Of a DNA stretch of 64,000 bases, positions 33,953 to 43,038 are shown one piece after another. Made by a program: the position numbers and the translations under genes. The notes below the pieces were generated by a model. It did no database searches, was not told where the DNA came from, and saw only the letters and a program-made list of their open reading frames with translations. This DNA comes from Acidobacteriota bacterium (GTDB taxonomy: Bacteria > Acidobacteriota > Blastocatellia > UBA7656), in NCBI GenBank assembly GCA_038040445.1, contig JBBPIG010000003.1:248001-312000 (forward strand), written 5' to 3'. Positions within the stretch are counted from its first letter, which is position 1; each line of letters starts with the position of its first letter.

Positions 33953-34660
33953 TCAGTTCTGAACGAAGTAGTCGGCCTGCACTAAGCTTTCCTTGTGCGC
34001 TTCTTCTCGCTTCACGCGAGCCGCCTCAACTGCTCGGCGGTCAGGCTCTCTCAGCTCGCGCCAGGTGTGATACACCCTGTGAACGACAGTCCAGTGTGAG
34101 AGCACCGCAAGCACCCACAGAACCTGCGGCATCTTGTGCAGGAACGGATTGTCGACCGGACCGATCTGCGTGAGCGAGCCGATGATCAGCAGCACCACCC
34201 GCTCGGGTCGTTCCAGGAAGCCCACCTTGCAGGCTATATCAAGCGACTCCGCGCGAGCGCGAGAGTAGCTGATCATCACCGATCCGACGAGTGCCAGGCC
34301 CGTCAGCGCAACCAGCAGCGTCGAATGCGCCGCCGTATCGCGCGCATAGAAAACCATTATCCCGACATAAACGATCACGTCGGAATAACGATCGATCACC
34401 GAGTCAAAGAACGCGCCGAAACTGGTGACTCGCCCGCGAAGACGGGCCACCTGTCCGTCCAACATATCAAACAAATTGGCGAGGATCATCAGCAGCCCCG
34501 CCGTGAAAAAGCTGCCGTAGCCGTACAAAACGCCGCAGCCGATGTTGATCAGCAACCCGGTGAATGTCAGCGCGTTCGGGTTTATCCGGCTGCGAGTCAG
34601 GCCGCGGGTGATCGCGTTTAGTATCCTCAGACCACCGGCCCCGATTGCTTCACTTATCAT
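33953..34660 (-). CDS. CDP-alcohol phosphatidyltransferase
   Basis: A 235-residue membrane enzyme. The full family motif D-x2-DG-x2-AR-x8-G-x3-D-x3-D is present at D65, D68, G69, A72, R73, G82, D86 and D90 (DMLDGQVARLRG, then GAFFDSVIDRYSD). About six hydrophobic spans follow. It joins a CDP-activated lipid to an alcohol such as glycerol or inositol phosphate. The residues around the motif resemble inositol-phosphate-type synthases, but substrate cannot be fixed by eye. It sits 30 bases upstream of the zinc-ribbon gene. Confidence 0.88.
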   Translation of the reverse strand: MISEAIGAGGLRILNAITRGLTRSRINPNALTFTGLLINIGCGVLYGYGSFFTAGLLMILANLFDMLDGQVARLRGRVTSFGAFFDSVIDRYSDVIVYVGIMVFYARDTAAHSTLLVALTGLALVGSVMISYSRARAESLDIACKVGFLERPERVVLLIIGSLTQIGPVDNPFLHKMPQVLWVLAVLSHWTVVHRVYHTWRELREPDRRAVEAARVKREEAHKESLVQADYFVQN

Positions 34661-34809
34661 CGCAGGGCCTCCCCGTCTCGGCCGCGCCCGCCAGTTGCGA
34701 AGCGCTACTATCGCAAACGCGCAATCCCATTGTCAACCTACGCGGTGTGTAGCATTGTCGTCGACTTACGAGCGGCGATTCATATGAGCGCAGGGAGGAA
34801 AATAACCGC

Positions 34810-35286
34810 TCAAAGGTCGGCCGAATCGTGTATGGTCGTAAGCTTAATTATTTCGAATCGCCGTTTTCCGGCGGGTGTGGTGACCTCGACATCATCTCCT
34901 TCGCTCCTGCCCATCAGCCCGCGCCCGACAGGTGATGAAGTGGAAATCTTTTTCTGTGCGATATCCGCGTCCTCGGCCATTACCAACTTGTAGGTCACTT
35001 CGTCACCAGTGTCGACATCATAGAGCAGGACTGTCGAGCCATACCCAACGCGGTCGGTTGGAAGCCGCGAAAGGTCGATCATCGACAGATCCGAAAGACG
35101 TTTCCGCAGATTACCGATTCGCGCTCGCACGTAGTCCTGCCGATTGCGCGCAGCCGTATATTCGGCATTTTCGGAGAGATCACCCATTGCGACGGCTATC
35201 TTCAGGTCCTGTGGAATCTCGGTCCTCAGTTCCGTCTCGAGCTGTCGCAACTCATCCTGGATCTTTTGTTTGCCTTCGTCCGCCAT
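34810..35286 (-). CDS. greA: Transcription elongation factor GreA
   Basis: A 158-residue protein that rescues backtracked RNA polymerase by stimulating transcript cleavage. The N-terminal coiled coil carries the acidic tip in GDLSENAEYTAARNRQ; the C-terminal globular domain has ISTSSPVGRGLMGRSEGDDV. Normal length. It lies in a minus-strand run after mglA but 164 bases away, and the spacer has only G-rich simple sequence with no gene. Confidence 0.95.
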   Translation of the reverse strand: MADEGKQKIQDELRQLETELRTEIPQDLKIAVAMGDLSENAEYTAARNRQDYVRARIGNLRKRLSDLSMIDLSRLPTDRVGYGSTVLLYDVDTGDEVTYKLVMAEDADIAQKKISTSSPVGRGLMGRSEGDDVEVTTPAGKRRFEIIKLTTIHDSADL

Positions 35287-35450
35287 AGTGCTTGCCTAAC
35301 TGACCCCAAGATTATAGCCCAGGAGAGTTACTATACAAGAGCCGGAAGTGCGGCGGGATGTTGTGGCGGGAGGTTGCGGCGGGTCGTTGATTCGACCTCG
35401 CGACCGTTGAATCGCTTCCTGGAGATGGTAGCGGAGAAGTCGATTGGCGA

Positions 35451-36044
35451 TTATCCGCCGCTGTTCTTGCGAAGCTCGAGCAGCACCTGCTTGGCAATTG
35501 CCTTGAGTGTATCGAACACGCCGATGCCGCGATTGGCCACGCCCTCGAACACAGGTTCGCCCTTGCGGACAAGCTCGGCGGTCAGATCCGCGGTTGAAAC
35601 GATGTTGGGCAAGTCCCGTTTGTTGAGCTGAAGCACGTAAGGGACCTTCAACAGATCATACCCGTGCTGTTTGAGGTTGGCTTCGAGGTTGAATAGCGAT
35701 TCCAGGTTCGCGTCCATGCGTTCGCGTTGCGAGTCCGCGACAAAGACCATTCCGTCCACGCCCTTCAAAATAAGCTTGCGGCTCGCGTCATAAAAGACCT
35801 GGCCCGGCACCGTGTATAAATGAAAGCGTGTCTTGAAGCCGCGCACTGAACCCAGATCCAGCGGGAGAAAGTCGAAGAACAAGGTGCGATCGGTTTCGGT
35901 TGCGAGGCTGATTAACTTGCCTTTCGCCTGCGCCGCCGTCGAGTCGTAGATGTACTGGAGATTGGTCGTCTTGCCGCCCAGCCCGGGCCCGTAATAGACA
36001 ATCTTGCAGTTGATTTCGCGCGATGCGTAGTTGATGAACGTCAA
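35451..36044 (-). CDS. mglA: MglA-type small GTPase
   Basis: A 197-residue Ras-like GTPase. The P-loop is GPGLGGKTT (about 19-27 from the chosen start), the switch region reads [12 protein letters not shown]-like, and LNKRDL is the guanine-specificity motif. In Myxococcus MglA sets cell polarity and drives gliding and pilus reversal. The start is probably TTG at 36044, giving the family-standard opening [15 protein letters not shown] with an AAAGGG site upstream; the frame is open further upstream, but that part is arginine-rich and overlaps the mglB end. It is paired with mglB, 73 bases upstream. Confidence 0.9.
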   Translation of the reverse strand: MTFINYASREINCKIVYYGPGLGGKTTNLQYIYDSTAAQAKGKLISLATETDRTLFFDFLPLDLGSVRGFKTRFHLYTVPGQVFYDASRKLILKGVDGMVFVADSQRERMDANLESLFNLEANLKQHGYDLLKVPYVLQLNKRDLPNIVSTADLTAELVRKGEPVFEGVANRGIGVFDTLKAIAKQVLLELRKNSGG

Positions 36045-36117
36045 GGCTCGTATCCCTTTATCGCTGCGCCGGGGGAGGTAGAATCCGCCCCCGGTCGTTC
36101 TCGCTCTTGCAGGGGCT

Positions 36118-36609
36118 CTAGTTGAACAACGCGTCGATGTCCGCTTCGGTAATCTCGGCAAACGGCGAATCGAGCGCGAGTCCCATGTCCCGGTCGCGGT
36201 CTACCTTGGCTTCGATTGCCGCAAAGATTGAGTTCATTTCCGCGGTGGCGCGCTTGACTCGCAGCCGCACCAGACCAAGGCTCGACCGCTCATCGAAAAT
36301 GACGACCAGTATCACCCGCGCGGCGACGATCGAAATGTGAATGTTGTCGCGCTCGCCCTCGTGCGACAGGACCGGAAAGCCTCGCTCGCCGATCAGGTGA
36401 GCCAGTCCGTCTGTAGCCGCGACGTTGCCCGCCGTCAAGCTCGCCAGGCTGGTAGTGTCCAGGTTCAGCATTTCTCCGTGAGCGGCGATCTGCTGGCCGT
36501 TCTTGTCCACGAGAATAATAAACTTCGCGTTGGCGTCGGCGCACAGGCGGGTGATTACGCGCTTGAGCTGCTCGTACTCCTGTTCATAAAGTACGACCGG
36601 AGTCGTCAT
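36118..36609 (-). CDS. mglB: MglB-like roadblock/LC7 protein
   Basis: A 163-residue protein with a roadblock/LC7 domain: [40 protein letters not shown] and [17 protein letters not shown]. In the MglAB system such a protein is the GTPase-activating partner of MglA. The gene order mglB-mglA is the usual one. The acidic C-terminal tail ([11 protein letters not shown]) is also typical of the bacterial forms. Motility genes are not in the window, so its process is inferred only from the family. Confidence 0.88.
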   Translation of the reverse strand: MTTPVVLYEQEYEQLKRVITRLCADANAKFIILVDKNGQQIAAHGEMLNLDTTSLASLTAGNVAATDGLAHLIGERGFPVLSHEGERDNIHISIVAARVILVVIFDERSSLGLVRLRVKRATAEMNSIFAAIEAKVDRDRDMGLALDSPFAEITEADIDALFN

Positions 36610-36951
36610 CGCTTCTCCTCAATGGTAGACCGGCGTAAGCGCAGCCACGCCAGAGTAGATGCGCCCTTTAACCACCGCGCAACGCAACTCTTTCAAAAAA
36701 TCCGGAGTCTGGCATTGTGTGCAATGGAAGGGGCAGTTATGGGGTATGCCTCTTATAGCATGGCGCTAAAACCAGTTCAACACTTTCCTTGGCTTCGTTT
36801 AAGCGCGGCTCCTGGGGGGCATTTGACTGTCAGCTCGTGGGTGCGCTTCGATTCTGCTGTGGGCTCGCCTAACCGTTCGCGTGCCGATGCGGTCGCCTCT
36901 TTTCTAGTCGACAGGAGCCGGTCTATACTGGAGCTGAGTGGAGGTGAAATG
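36610..36951. other. Divergent spacer without a supported gene
   Basis: The spacer separates mglB (minus) from an antitoxin gene (plus). An ORF runs through it in frame with the antitoxin, but its composition and lack of a start or ribosome site argue against coding. A -10-like TATACT at 36924-36929 could serve the antitoxin operon. Nothing else is evident. Confidence 0.5.
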
Positions 36952-37191
36952 ACAACCAGTAATCTCACAACGGACCAGGAACACGACATCTTAGACGCGC
37001 AAAGGACTCCTGAGCAGAAGGAGGCCCTCGAGAGACTTCTGAAACTGGCTGAAGAGCAGGGTGTCAGGCCTTTGGACCTAGATGCATTACTTGCGAAAGC
37101 TGACTTTTGGCCTGAAGACGAAAGCATCGATGAATTCATAGCAACGGTGGCGGAGTGGCGCAGTGAAGGTCACGACAGGGAATTGCCTTGA
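36952..37191 (+). CDS. Antitoxin-like protein upstream of a PIN toxin
   Basis: A 79-residue acidic protein from ATG 36952, with an excellent GGAGGTG site. It is helical (EALERLLKLAEEQGVRPLDL) and ends with WPEDESIDEFIATVAEWR, like other small antitoxins of PIN-type modules. No DNA-binding fold (AbrB, RHH or HTH) is obvious, unlike classical VapB. The last codons overlap the toxin start by four bases. Assigned by position and shape. Confidence 0.75.
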   Translation, partial: TTSNLTTDQEHDILDAQRTPEQKEALERLLKLAEEQGVRPLDLDALLAKADFWPEDESIDEFIATVAEWRSEGHDRELP

Positions 37192-37592
37192 TACCCAGTG
37201 TAGTTGCTGACACAGACGTGCTTTCGTTCACCTTCAAGAAGGATAGCCGCGCTGAATTGTATCGCCCGCACATTGACGACAAGCTCGTAGTCGTATCCTT
37301 CATGACGATTGCTGAGCTCGACCGATGGGCGATTCATCATAACTGGGGAGCGCGAAGGCGGCGAAGCCTCGAAGTGTTTCTCCAGGACTTCCTGTTTTCC
37401 TATTGCGATCGTCCGCTTTGTCTCAAATGGGCCGAGGCGACCAATAACGCGCGGCGGAACGGGCGTCCGATAGAGACCGCAGATGCCTGGGTCGCAGCAA
37501 CAGCACTCCTGCACGGAATTCCCCTTGTTACTCACAATCGTTCGCATTACCTTGGTGTTGATGGACTCACGGTGCTATCAGAAGCACCGTGA
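37188..37592 (+). CDS. PIN-domain ribonuclease toxin (VapC-like)
   Basis: A 134-residue PIN nuclease. Acidic catalytic residues are visible in VVADTDVLSF, in SFMTIAELDRW and in RPIETADAWVAATALL; VTHNRSHY is the closing block. It probably cleaves tRNA or rRNA when free of its antitoxin. The start is TTG at 37188, overlapping the antitoxin stop (TTGA), a sign of translational coupling. Confidence 0.9.
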   Translation: MIPSVVADTDVLSFTFKKDSRAELYRPHIDDKLVVVSFMTIAELDRWAIHHNWGARRRRSLEVFLQDFLFSYCDRPLCLKWAEATNNARRNGRPIETADAWVAATALLHGIPLVTHNRSHYLGVDGLTVLSEAP

Positions 37593-37603
37593 CGGGAGAA
37601 TCA

Positions 37604-38770
37604 ATGGAGTCAAAGTTTCTCAAGCACGTCGATCGCGATGAGATCGTCGGGATTGTCTGCGACCTCGTTCGCCAAAACACAGTCAACCCGCCGGGCAACG
37701 AGTATCTCTGCAAGGAGATCGTTACTCGCTGCATTCAATCGCTCGGAATGGAAGTCTCTTACTACGAAAAGGAGCCGGGGCGCACAAACGTCGTCGGCCG
37801 AATCGGAAGCGGCAGCAAGTCAGTCGGATTCGTCTCGCACATGGACGTAGTCCCGCCCGGCGAGCTTGAACAGTGGAACACCCCGCCCTTCGAGCCCACG
37901 ATCATCGATGGCCGCATCTACGGGCGGGGCACACTCGACGACAAGGGTTCGTTCGCCTGCGCGTACTCGGCTTGCAAGGCATTCCTGGGCGAGCATCCGA
38001 GCTTCGACGGCACCATTTATTTGATAGCCGCGGCCGACGAAGAGGTGGGGTCTGAGCTTGGTATCATCTATCTAGTGGAAGAATGCGGCCTGAAGTTCGA
38101 CGTTGCGATCATTCCCGACGGAGGGAGAATGGACCTTTCGATCTACGGCGAGAAGGGAATTCTTTGGGTTGAGCTGGAAAGCCACGGCATTCAAGCACAC
38201 GGCTCCACTCCCGAGCTTGGCCGCAACGCCATAGTGCCGCTCGCGGAGGCGATCGCCGAGATCAAGTCGCTCGATCTTGGCGCGAGTTACGATCACGCGT
38301 TTGATGGTTGGACGATGAACGTCGGGACGATTCAAGGCGGCTCGTCGACTAACACAGTGCCTTCGATGGCGCGCGCGACCATTGATTTCCGTTTGCCGGC
38401 GGGCATCAGCAAGCAACAGGTGCTGGCGAAGATCGACGAAAAGATGTCGTCGGTACACGTTCGTTCTCCTGACGCGGATATTCGAGTGAAGGTGCTGCAC
38501 GAAACGGAAGCGCATCTTTCGGATAAGAACTCGGTCATCATTCGAAGCTTTGATCAGGCGGCTCGTCGGTTGAATCTCCCAATGAAGTACGAGACCTTCG
38601 GCGGCAACACTGTTGCTAAGAACCTCTTCTTCGCGGGCATAACATCGGTTGTGCATTATCCCGGAGACGACAAGCTGGCGCATGTTCCGAATGAGTTTGT
38701 AATCATTGACGAACTGGTATTGGGCTCGGTGCTTTATGCTGAAACGCTCGAGGCTTACTTCTTTGGTTAG
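37604..38770 (+). CDS. M20-family metallopeptidase/deacylase
   Basis: A 388-residue zinc hydrolase of the DapE/ArgE/carboxypeptidase type. Metal ligands are visible in VGFVSHMDVVPPGE (H and D), in RGTLDDKGS and in AAADEEVGSE (the catalytic EE pair), with a final histidine near VVHYPGDDKLAHVPNE. A dimerisation domain follows GIQAHGSTPELG. Start ATG 37604 has a GGGAGA site; a GTG five codons earlier is less likely. The substrate may be a peptide or acyl amino acid; its family neighbours are too varied to say. It overlaps the next gene by eight bases. Confidence 0.9.
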   Translation: MESKFLKHVDRDEIVGIVCDLVRQNTVNPPGNEYLCKEIVTRCIQSLGMEVSYYEKEPGRTNVVGRIGSGSKSVGFVSHMDVVPPGELEQWNTPPFEPTIIDGRIYGRGTLDDKGSFACAYSACKAFLGEHPSFDGTIYLIAAADEEVGSELGIIYLVEECGLKFDVAIIPDGGRMDLSIYGEKGILWVELESHGIQAHGSTPELGRNAIVPLAEAIAEIKSLDLGASYDHAFDGWTMNVGTIQGGSSTNTVPSMARATIDFRLPAGISKQQVLAKIDEKMSSVHVRSPDADIRVKVLHETEAHLSDKNSVIIRSFDQAARRLNLPMKYETFGGNTVAKNLFFAGITSVVHYPGDDKLAHVPNEFVIIDELVLGSVLYAETLEAYFFG

Positions 38771-41276
38771 CACACTCTGGAGACGCGGAGATCACAGGGT
38801 CTTTGCAAAGGCTCTGCGCAATCTCTGCGTGCTTTGCGTCTCTGCGGTGATTCTGGCGCTGTTCGATCTGGCAGGCGCAGCCAACGCGCAGACGGTTCAA
38901 CCTCCAGCCAACGACATTCGCGCCGCAATGGACGAGCGCGACTTCGAGCGCGCCGAAGCGTTAGTGCGTGAACTGCGCTCGAGTGACTCGGCCGCGTTCA
39001 CTCGCAACAACTACGATTATCTTCTTGCAAGACTGCTCGAGCGGCGCGGCGCCAACAGCGAAGCTTCGGCGCTCTTCCTCGCGTTGTTGAACCGCGGCTC
39101 GATACTCAGTCAATACGCGTTGTGGCATTTGGCGCTGTTAGCCAAAGATTCCCGTGATCTGGCGCTGGAACGCCAGTACATAACGCGGCTGCTGGTGAGC
39201 TATCCGTCGAGCGCGCTTTCGTCGCGCGCGCGGGAACGCCTGATTGACAGCCACTTCGAAAGCGGAGACTACCGCGCGACTATCGCGCTGCTTAGGCCGC
39301 TCGCCTCATCCACCGGCGTGAAAGGTCGAAGCGCGATGGCGAGGCTCGGTGAAGCTTACGCAAAGATTGGAGAGGCAGATCCGGCCCGCGGTATCTTCAC
39401 TCAACTGATCGGCGCGGCGCGCGACGATTACGCGCTGGCGGCGGCGATTGGGCTGGACGGGCTCGACCGCGCAGCCCGAATCAAGCCTAACGAGTTCGAC
39501 GCGTTGCGCCGCGCTCGAATCTATTTGTTCAACCGTCATTGGCCGGAAGCGCGCGCGCACCTTGCGGATATCGTCGAACGGTTCCCGGAAAGCCCAAATC
39601 GCGCCGAGGCGCTTTACCAGGCCGGCTTCACCTTCTTCCGAGAGTACAACCACGTCGAAGCGATCAAATGGTTCGAGCGCGCACACTCGGAGTTTCCCGC
39701 GACGAAAGACGGCGAGAAGGGTTTCTACTATGTCGGTTCGTCTTTGCAGCAGGCGCGTCGCTATGAGGAAGCCGGCCGGCGCTACGCCGATTTCATCGGG
39801 GCTTATCCCTCGAGCGAGGTGCTCGAAGGCGCCTACCGAAACGTAGTTGATTGCTTGCGCTACGCGGGCAAGTTTGACGAAGCGATCGAGTGGTCGCGCC
39901 GCATCGTGCAGAAGTACCCTGGCCACCCGCTTGCGACCGTCGGTCTGTACAATGAGGCTAAGATAGAGCTTACCCGAGGAAACTACGACGCGGCGCTTCA
40001 GTTGATGACTCGAGTCGCCGCGCTACCGGTGACCGCGAAAGTTATTAGCGCGCCGATTCGCGGCGAGGCCGCGTTCCTGCGGATATTCACGCTGGAGAAA
40101 ATGGGACGAATCGCCGAAGCGGCTCGCGCGTATCTCGCGATTCCTGACGAGCGCGACAACTACTTCGGCTATCGCGCGACCGAGCGCATGCGCGCTTTGA
40201 TGGCCACCGACGAGGGACGGCGAACGATCGAGCCGATGGCTCGCGCCTATCGCGCTCAGGCGCGAGCCGCGCTTGAAGGCGGGCGATACGCGGAAGCGAA
40301 GGACGCTGCGGGTCAGGCGCTGCGATTGATCGAAGAGGAAGCGGCGAGGAAGGAGCTGCTCGGCATTTTGCGAAAGTGCTACTTGAGTCTGCCGGCTTAT
40401 GCGGCGGCTTCACGGTACCGATTGATCCCGGTAGCGCGCGGATTCATCGCACAGTCAAAGCAAGGTGAAGGCGAAACTACGCATCAAACGCTGGCTTCCG
40501 AGTTTGTGTTTCTTGGCCTCTACGATGAAGGGGTGACCGAACTCGCCGATGGAGGACTGGCCGCCGGGAGCCAGATCAACAACTCGTCCCGCAACGCAGC
40601 AACCAGCCACTACACCACGCGAGCGGCGTCGATTCATGAAGCGAGCGGCGACCCGGCTTACTCGATGGCGGTCTATAGCAATCGTGGAGATCAAGCTTAT
40701 CGCGCGATTGCCTTCGGTGAGTCGGCGGCAAAGGCGATACCGCAGGACTACCGTCTCGAGCTTATGCCGCGCGATCTGGTCGAGTTGATCTATCCCGCGC
40801 CGTATCGCGATTCGTTCGCTCGCTATTCTCCGGCGGCTCGTGTCGATCCCCGGCTGGTGCTATCGCTCGCCCGTCAGGAGAGCCGTTTCAATCCCTCGGT
40901 CAAGAGCGCTGCCTCCGCGCGCGGGCTGTTGCAATTCATCCCCGAGACAGCGGCGAAGCTTGCGGCGGAGGAAGGCATGAAGGACTTCGAGCTCGACGAC
41001 GTGTACACGCCCGAGGTCGCGGTCCGATTGGCTGTGCGCTACGTCGCCGATTTGCTGAAGCTCTTTCCCGAAAACCCTCACGCGGTGCTGGCGGCTTACA
41101 ATACCGGCGAGCTGAACGTCGAGCGATGGATCTCGCGCGCTCGTTCGAGCGACGTCGACCGGCTGGTGACTGAGATAGCGATCCCGGAAACGAAGGACTA
41201 CGTCGCGAAAGTGATGAACAGCTATCGCGCTTATCTGCTTCTTTACACTCAAGACCTCAAACCACGCACTCGATAA
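38763..41276 (+). CDS. Soluble-type lytic murein transglycosylase with TPR-like repeats
   Basis: An 837-residue exported Slt70-like enzyme. A signal segment (about 18-40) is followed by a long helical solenoid with repeats such as AEALYQAGFTFFREYNHVEA and KGFYYVGSSLQQARRYEEAG. The catalytic SLT domain is at about 690-825: LSLARQESRFNP with E706, then SARGLLQFIPETA and VLAAYNTGELNVERW. It cleaves the glycan chain of peptidoglycan, leaving anhydro ends. The start is taken as TTG 38763 inside the end of the M20 gene; the coding of the first about 30 residues lies in a repeat-like sequence. Confidence 0.92.
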   Translation: MVSTLWRRGDHRVFAKALRNLCVLCVSAVILALFDLAGAANAQTVQPPANDIRAAMDERDFERAEALVRELRSSDSAAFTRNNYDYLLARLLERRGANSEASALFLALLNRGSILSQYALWHLALLAKDSRDLALERQYITRLLVSYPSSALSSRARERLIDSHFESGDYRATIALLRPLASSTGVKGRSAMARLGEAYAKIGEADPARGIFTQLIGAARDDYALAAAIGLDGLDRAARIKPNEFDALRRARIYLFNRHWPEARAHLADIVERFPESPNRAEALYQAGFTFFREYNHVEAIKWFERAHSEFPATKDGEKGFYYVGSSLQQARRYEEAGRRYADFIGAYPSSEVLEGAYRNVVDCLRYAGKFDEAIEWSRRIVQKYPGHPLATVGLYNEAKIELTRGNYDAALQLMTRVAALPVTAKVISAPIRGEAAFLRIFTLEKMGRIAEAARAYLAIPDERDNYFGYRATERMRALMATDEGRRTIEPMARAYRAQARAALEGGRYAEAKDAAGQALRLIEEEAARKELLGILRKCYLSLPAYAAASRYRLIPVARGFIAQSKQGEGETTHQTLASEFVFLGLYDEGVTELADGGLAAGSQINNSSRNAATSHYTTRAASIHEASGDPAYSMAVYSNRGDQAYRAIAFGESAAKAIPQDYRLELMPRDLVELIYPAPYRDSFARYSPAARVDPRLVLSLARQESRFNPSVKSAASARGLLQFIPETAAKLAAEEGMKDFELDDVYTPEVAVRLAVRYVADLLKLFPENPHAVLAAYNTGELNVERWISRARSSDVDRLVTEIAIPETKDYVAKVMNSYRAYLLLYTQDLKPRTR

Positions 41277-41381
41277 CCCCCTCGTAGTAAGACGAATAAA
41301 CTCGTTACTGCGAAGAAGCTGCTAACCTTTTTCGTCTGACGTGTCTCTATATTGATGAGGCCATGAACTTGGAGAGAGAGG

Positions 41382-41972
41382 ATGGCGAAGCTGGACGCAG
41401 AGCCGCCGGATGAAGTTCTCGTCGTGGCGGCGATACTCGGCGATCTGGATGCGTTTGATGAGCTCGCGTCGCGGTATCGCGCGGCAGTAGTGCGCGCCGC
41501 TCAGGCAGTCGTCGGGCGCGAAGACGCAGAAGATGTTGCGCAGGACGCGCTGCTGCTTGCGTTTAAGGCGCTGCCCTCGATCGAGGATCCCGCGAAGTTC
41601 GCGGCATGGCTTTCCGCCATCACTCGCCATCGAGCCCTGCGCTTCAGCAAGCGTGAACGCTCTCATCAGGCGGGACGAATCGACCTGGACGAGTTTTTGC
41701 TTGAACAAGTCCACGCGCTGGGCCATCCGCTTGTGGAAAGGCCCGAGGGAGACGACGAGTTGAAGCTCGCGCTCGAAAACATGCCGGCCGATTATGCGTT
41801 GGTGCTGCGGCTACGTTTCTTCGACGAGATGCCGCTGAAACGAATAGCTGCTTTCTTGGGCGCGCCGCTTTCGACTATCAAGTGGCGGATTCATCGCGGC
41901 AAACAATTGCTGCTCGAACAGATCAAACTTTTAAGTCAACGAGGTGAGACATGGAAAGAGACAGAGAAATAG
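41382..41972 (+). CDS. ECF RNA polymerase sigma factor (second in window)
   Basis: A 196-residue sigma-70 family protein. Region 2 runs from DLDAFDELASRYRAAVVRAA through AAWLSAITRHRALRFSKRER. Region 4 has DYALVLRLRFFDEMPLKRIA and LSTIKWRIHRGKQLL. A GAGAGAGAGG ribosome site precedes it. It overlaps the next small gene by 22 bases; no membrane anti-sigma factor follows, so control may involve the two small paralogous proteins. Confidence 0.92.
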   Translation: MAKLDAEPPDEVLVVAAILGDLDAFDELASRYRAAVVRAAQAVVGREDAEDVAQDALLLAFKALPSIEDPAKFAAWLSAITRHRALRFSKRERSHQAGRIDLDEFLLEQVHALGHPLVERPEGDDELKLALENMPADYALVLRLRFFDEMPLKRIAAFLGAPLSTIKWRIHRGKQLLLEQIKLLSQRGETWKETEK

Positions 41973-42295
41973 CAAAGCTGATCAATGTGTTGCGCCGAAT
42001 TGCGCGAGCAGCCAGCCACGCGGGATGGAGCCGCGACTCGGAAGCCGCTCGCTTCTGCGTGCTTCAGTACAACAAGGTGCTCGCGCGAGTGAGCGAGCTC
42101 GAGCCGGCAGTCGCGGCGCTGTTCACGCCGCTGCCCGAGTCGGCTTCGCCGGACGTTGCGCGAATCGCCGCGCACGAGCTTGCGGCATATTTCGAAGATG
42201 AGAATCCCAGAGTCGCGGCCGGCGTCGGCGTCCGTCTGCATGGCTGCGGAAGCCGTCGCGCGTGGGCAGGGCGCGTCAGAATGGGATCGTGCTGA
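41951..42295 (+). CDS. Small protein of unknown function, first of a tandem pair
   Basis: A 114-residue protein whose first 85 residues match the next gene closely in order: MERDREIAKLINVLRRIARA versus MEREKEIAKLVNVLRRTSRM, and VARIAAHELAAYFEDE versus VAAMACRQLAAYYEDE. After residue about 87 the two diverge; the tail here (VRLHGCGSRRAWAGRV) is unrelated to the long tail of its partner and may be truncated or frameshifted. It overlaps the sigma gene. No known domain. Confidence 0.65.
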   Translation: MERDREIAKLINVLRRIARAASHAGWSRDSEAARFCVLQYNKVLARVSELEPAVAALFTPLPESASPDVARIAAHELAAYFEDENPRVAAGVGVRLHGCGSRRAWAGRVRMGSC

Positions 42296-42309
42296 TAAGA
42301 GGTGAACCA

Positions 42310-42798
42310 ATGGAAAGAGAAAAGGAAATAGCAAAGCTAGTTAATGTGTTGCGCCGGACCTCTCGAATGGCGCTGCAGTCGGAATGGACGGGAGGCACTC
42401 AGGACGTTGCGGCGTTCTGTGTCGATCAGTACAACCGAGTGCTGGCTCGATTGAAAGAGATCGATCCCGGCGTAGGCGCAGTGTTCGATCCGCTCCCGGC
42501 GGGCAGTTCACTGACAGTTGCGGCGATGGCATGCCGGCAACTGGCGGCTTATTACGAAGACGAAGTCGGTCACGCCGGCCGCTGGGGCGACTGGAAGGGA
42601 GTGTGGGCAAGTCCGGCCGACAAGCAAGCATTCAAAGAGTTCTGGAGCAAGTCGGCTCGCGACATCGAGGACCTGGGCGAGCACATTCGGGAAACCATCG
42701 AGGATTGGGTCAGTCAGGGCAAGGCTCGTGGAAAGCAGGAAGAGAACCGCGAACGCAAAACTGCGCCAATCGATCCGAATGAGACGAAGCCGCAGTGA
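42310..42798 (+). CDS. Small protein of unknown function, second of a tandem pair
   Basis: A 162-residue protein, helical throughout, from ATG 42310 with a GAGGTGA site. The C-terminal half (KQAFKEFWSKSARDIEDLGE, then HIRETIEDWVSQGKARGKQE) is absent from the first copy. It ends in a charged disordered tail. Being encoded with a sigma factor that lacks an obvious anti-sigma factor, it may act on that sigma factor; this is a guess from position only. Confidence 0.7.
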   Translation: MEREKEIAKLVNVLRRTSRMALQSEWTGGTQDVAAFCVDQYNRVLARLKEIDPGVGAVFDPLPAGSSLTVAAMACRQLAAYYEDEVGHAGRWGDWKGVWASPADKQAFKEFWSKSARDIEDLGEHIRETIEDWVSQGKARGKQEENRERKTAPIDPNETKPQ

Positions 42799-42980
42799 GG
42801 ACCGATTAACGGCGAGGACGTAGTTCGGTCTGGTGAACCTTGACTCCCGCGTAGAGGCGACGGTGGCGCGCGCTGCGGCGCGCGCCATTGATCTCCACCC
42901 ACACCGCAATCAATGCTTCGCAGTCCGCACGTCTCGACACCTCTCAAATCCTCCACTGTTAGATTTTTCTGTATATCAGC

Positions 42981-43016
42981 TTGACGTTCTACCCGGCTAG
43001 ATGATAATAATTCTCA
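42981..43016 (+). promoter_or_regulatory. Promoter overlapped by a Fur/PerR-type 7-1-7 box
   Basis: TTGACG (42981-42986) and GATAAT (43003-43008), 16 bases apart, make a good promoter. Over the -10 lies TGATAATAATTCTCA (43002-43016), a 7-1-7 dyad with one mismatch that matches the general PerR/Fur box pattern. It stands right before the Fur-family gene, so autoregulation is likely. Confidence 0.65.
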
Positions 43017-43038
43017 AGTGATAATCCCCCGCAACAAA

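Noticed and set aside
36337-36951. N-terminal part of a 284-residue plus-strand ORF reaching into the antitoxin gene
   Set aside because: It overlaps mglB on the other strand and a spacer; only the last 79 codons have a ribosome site and coding look.
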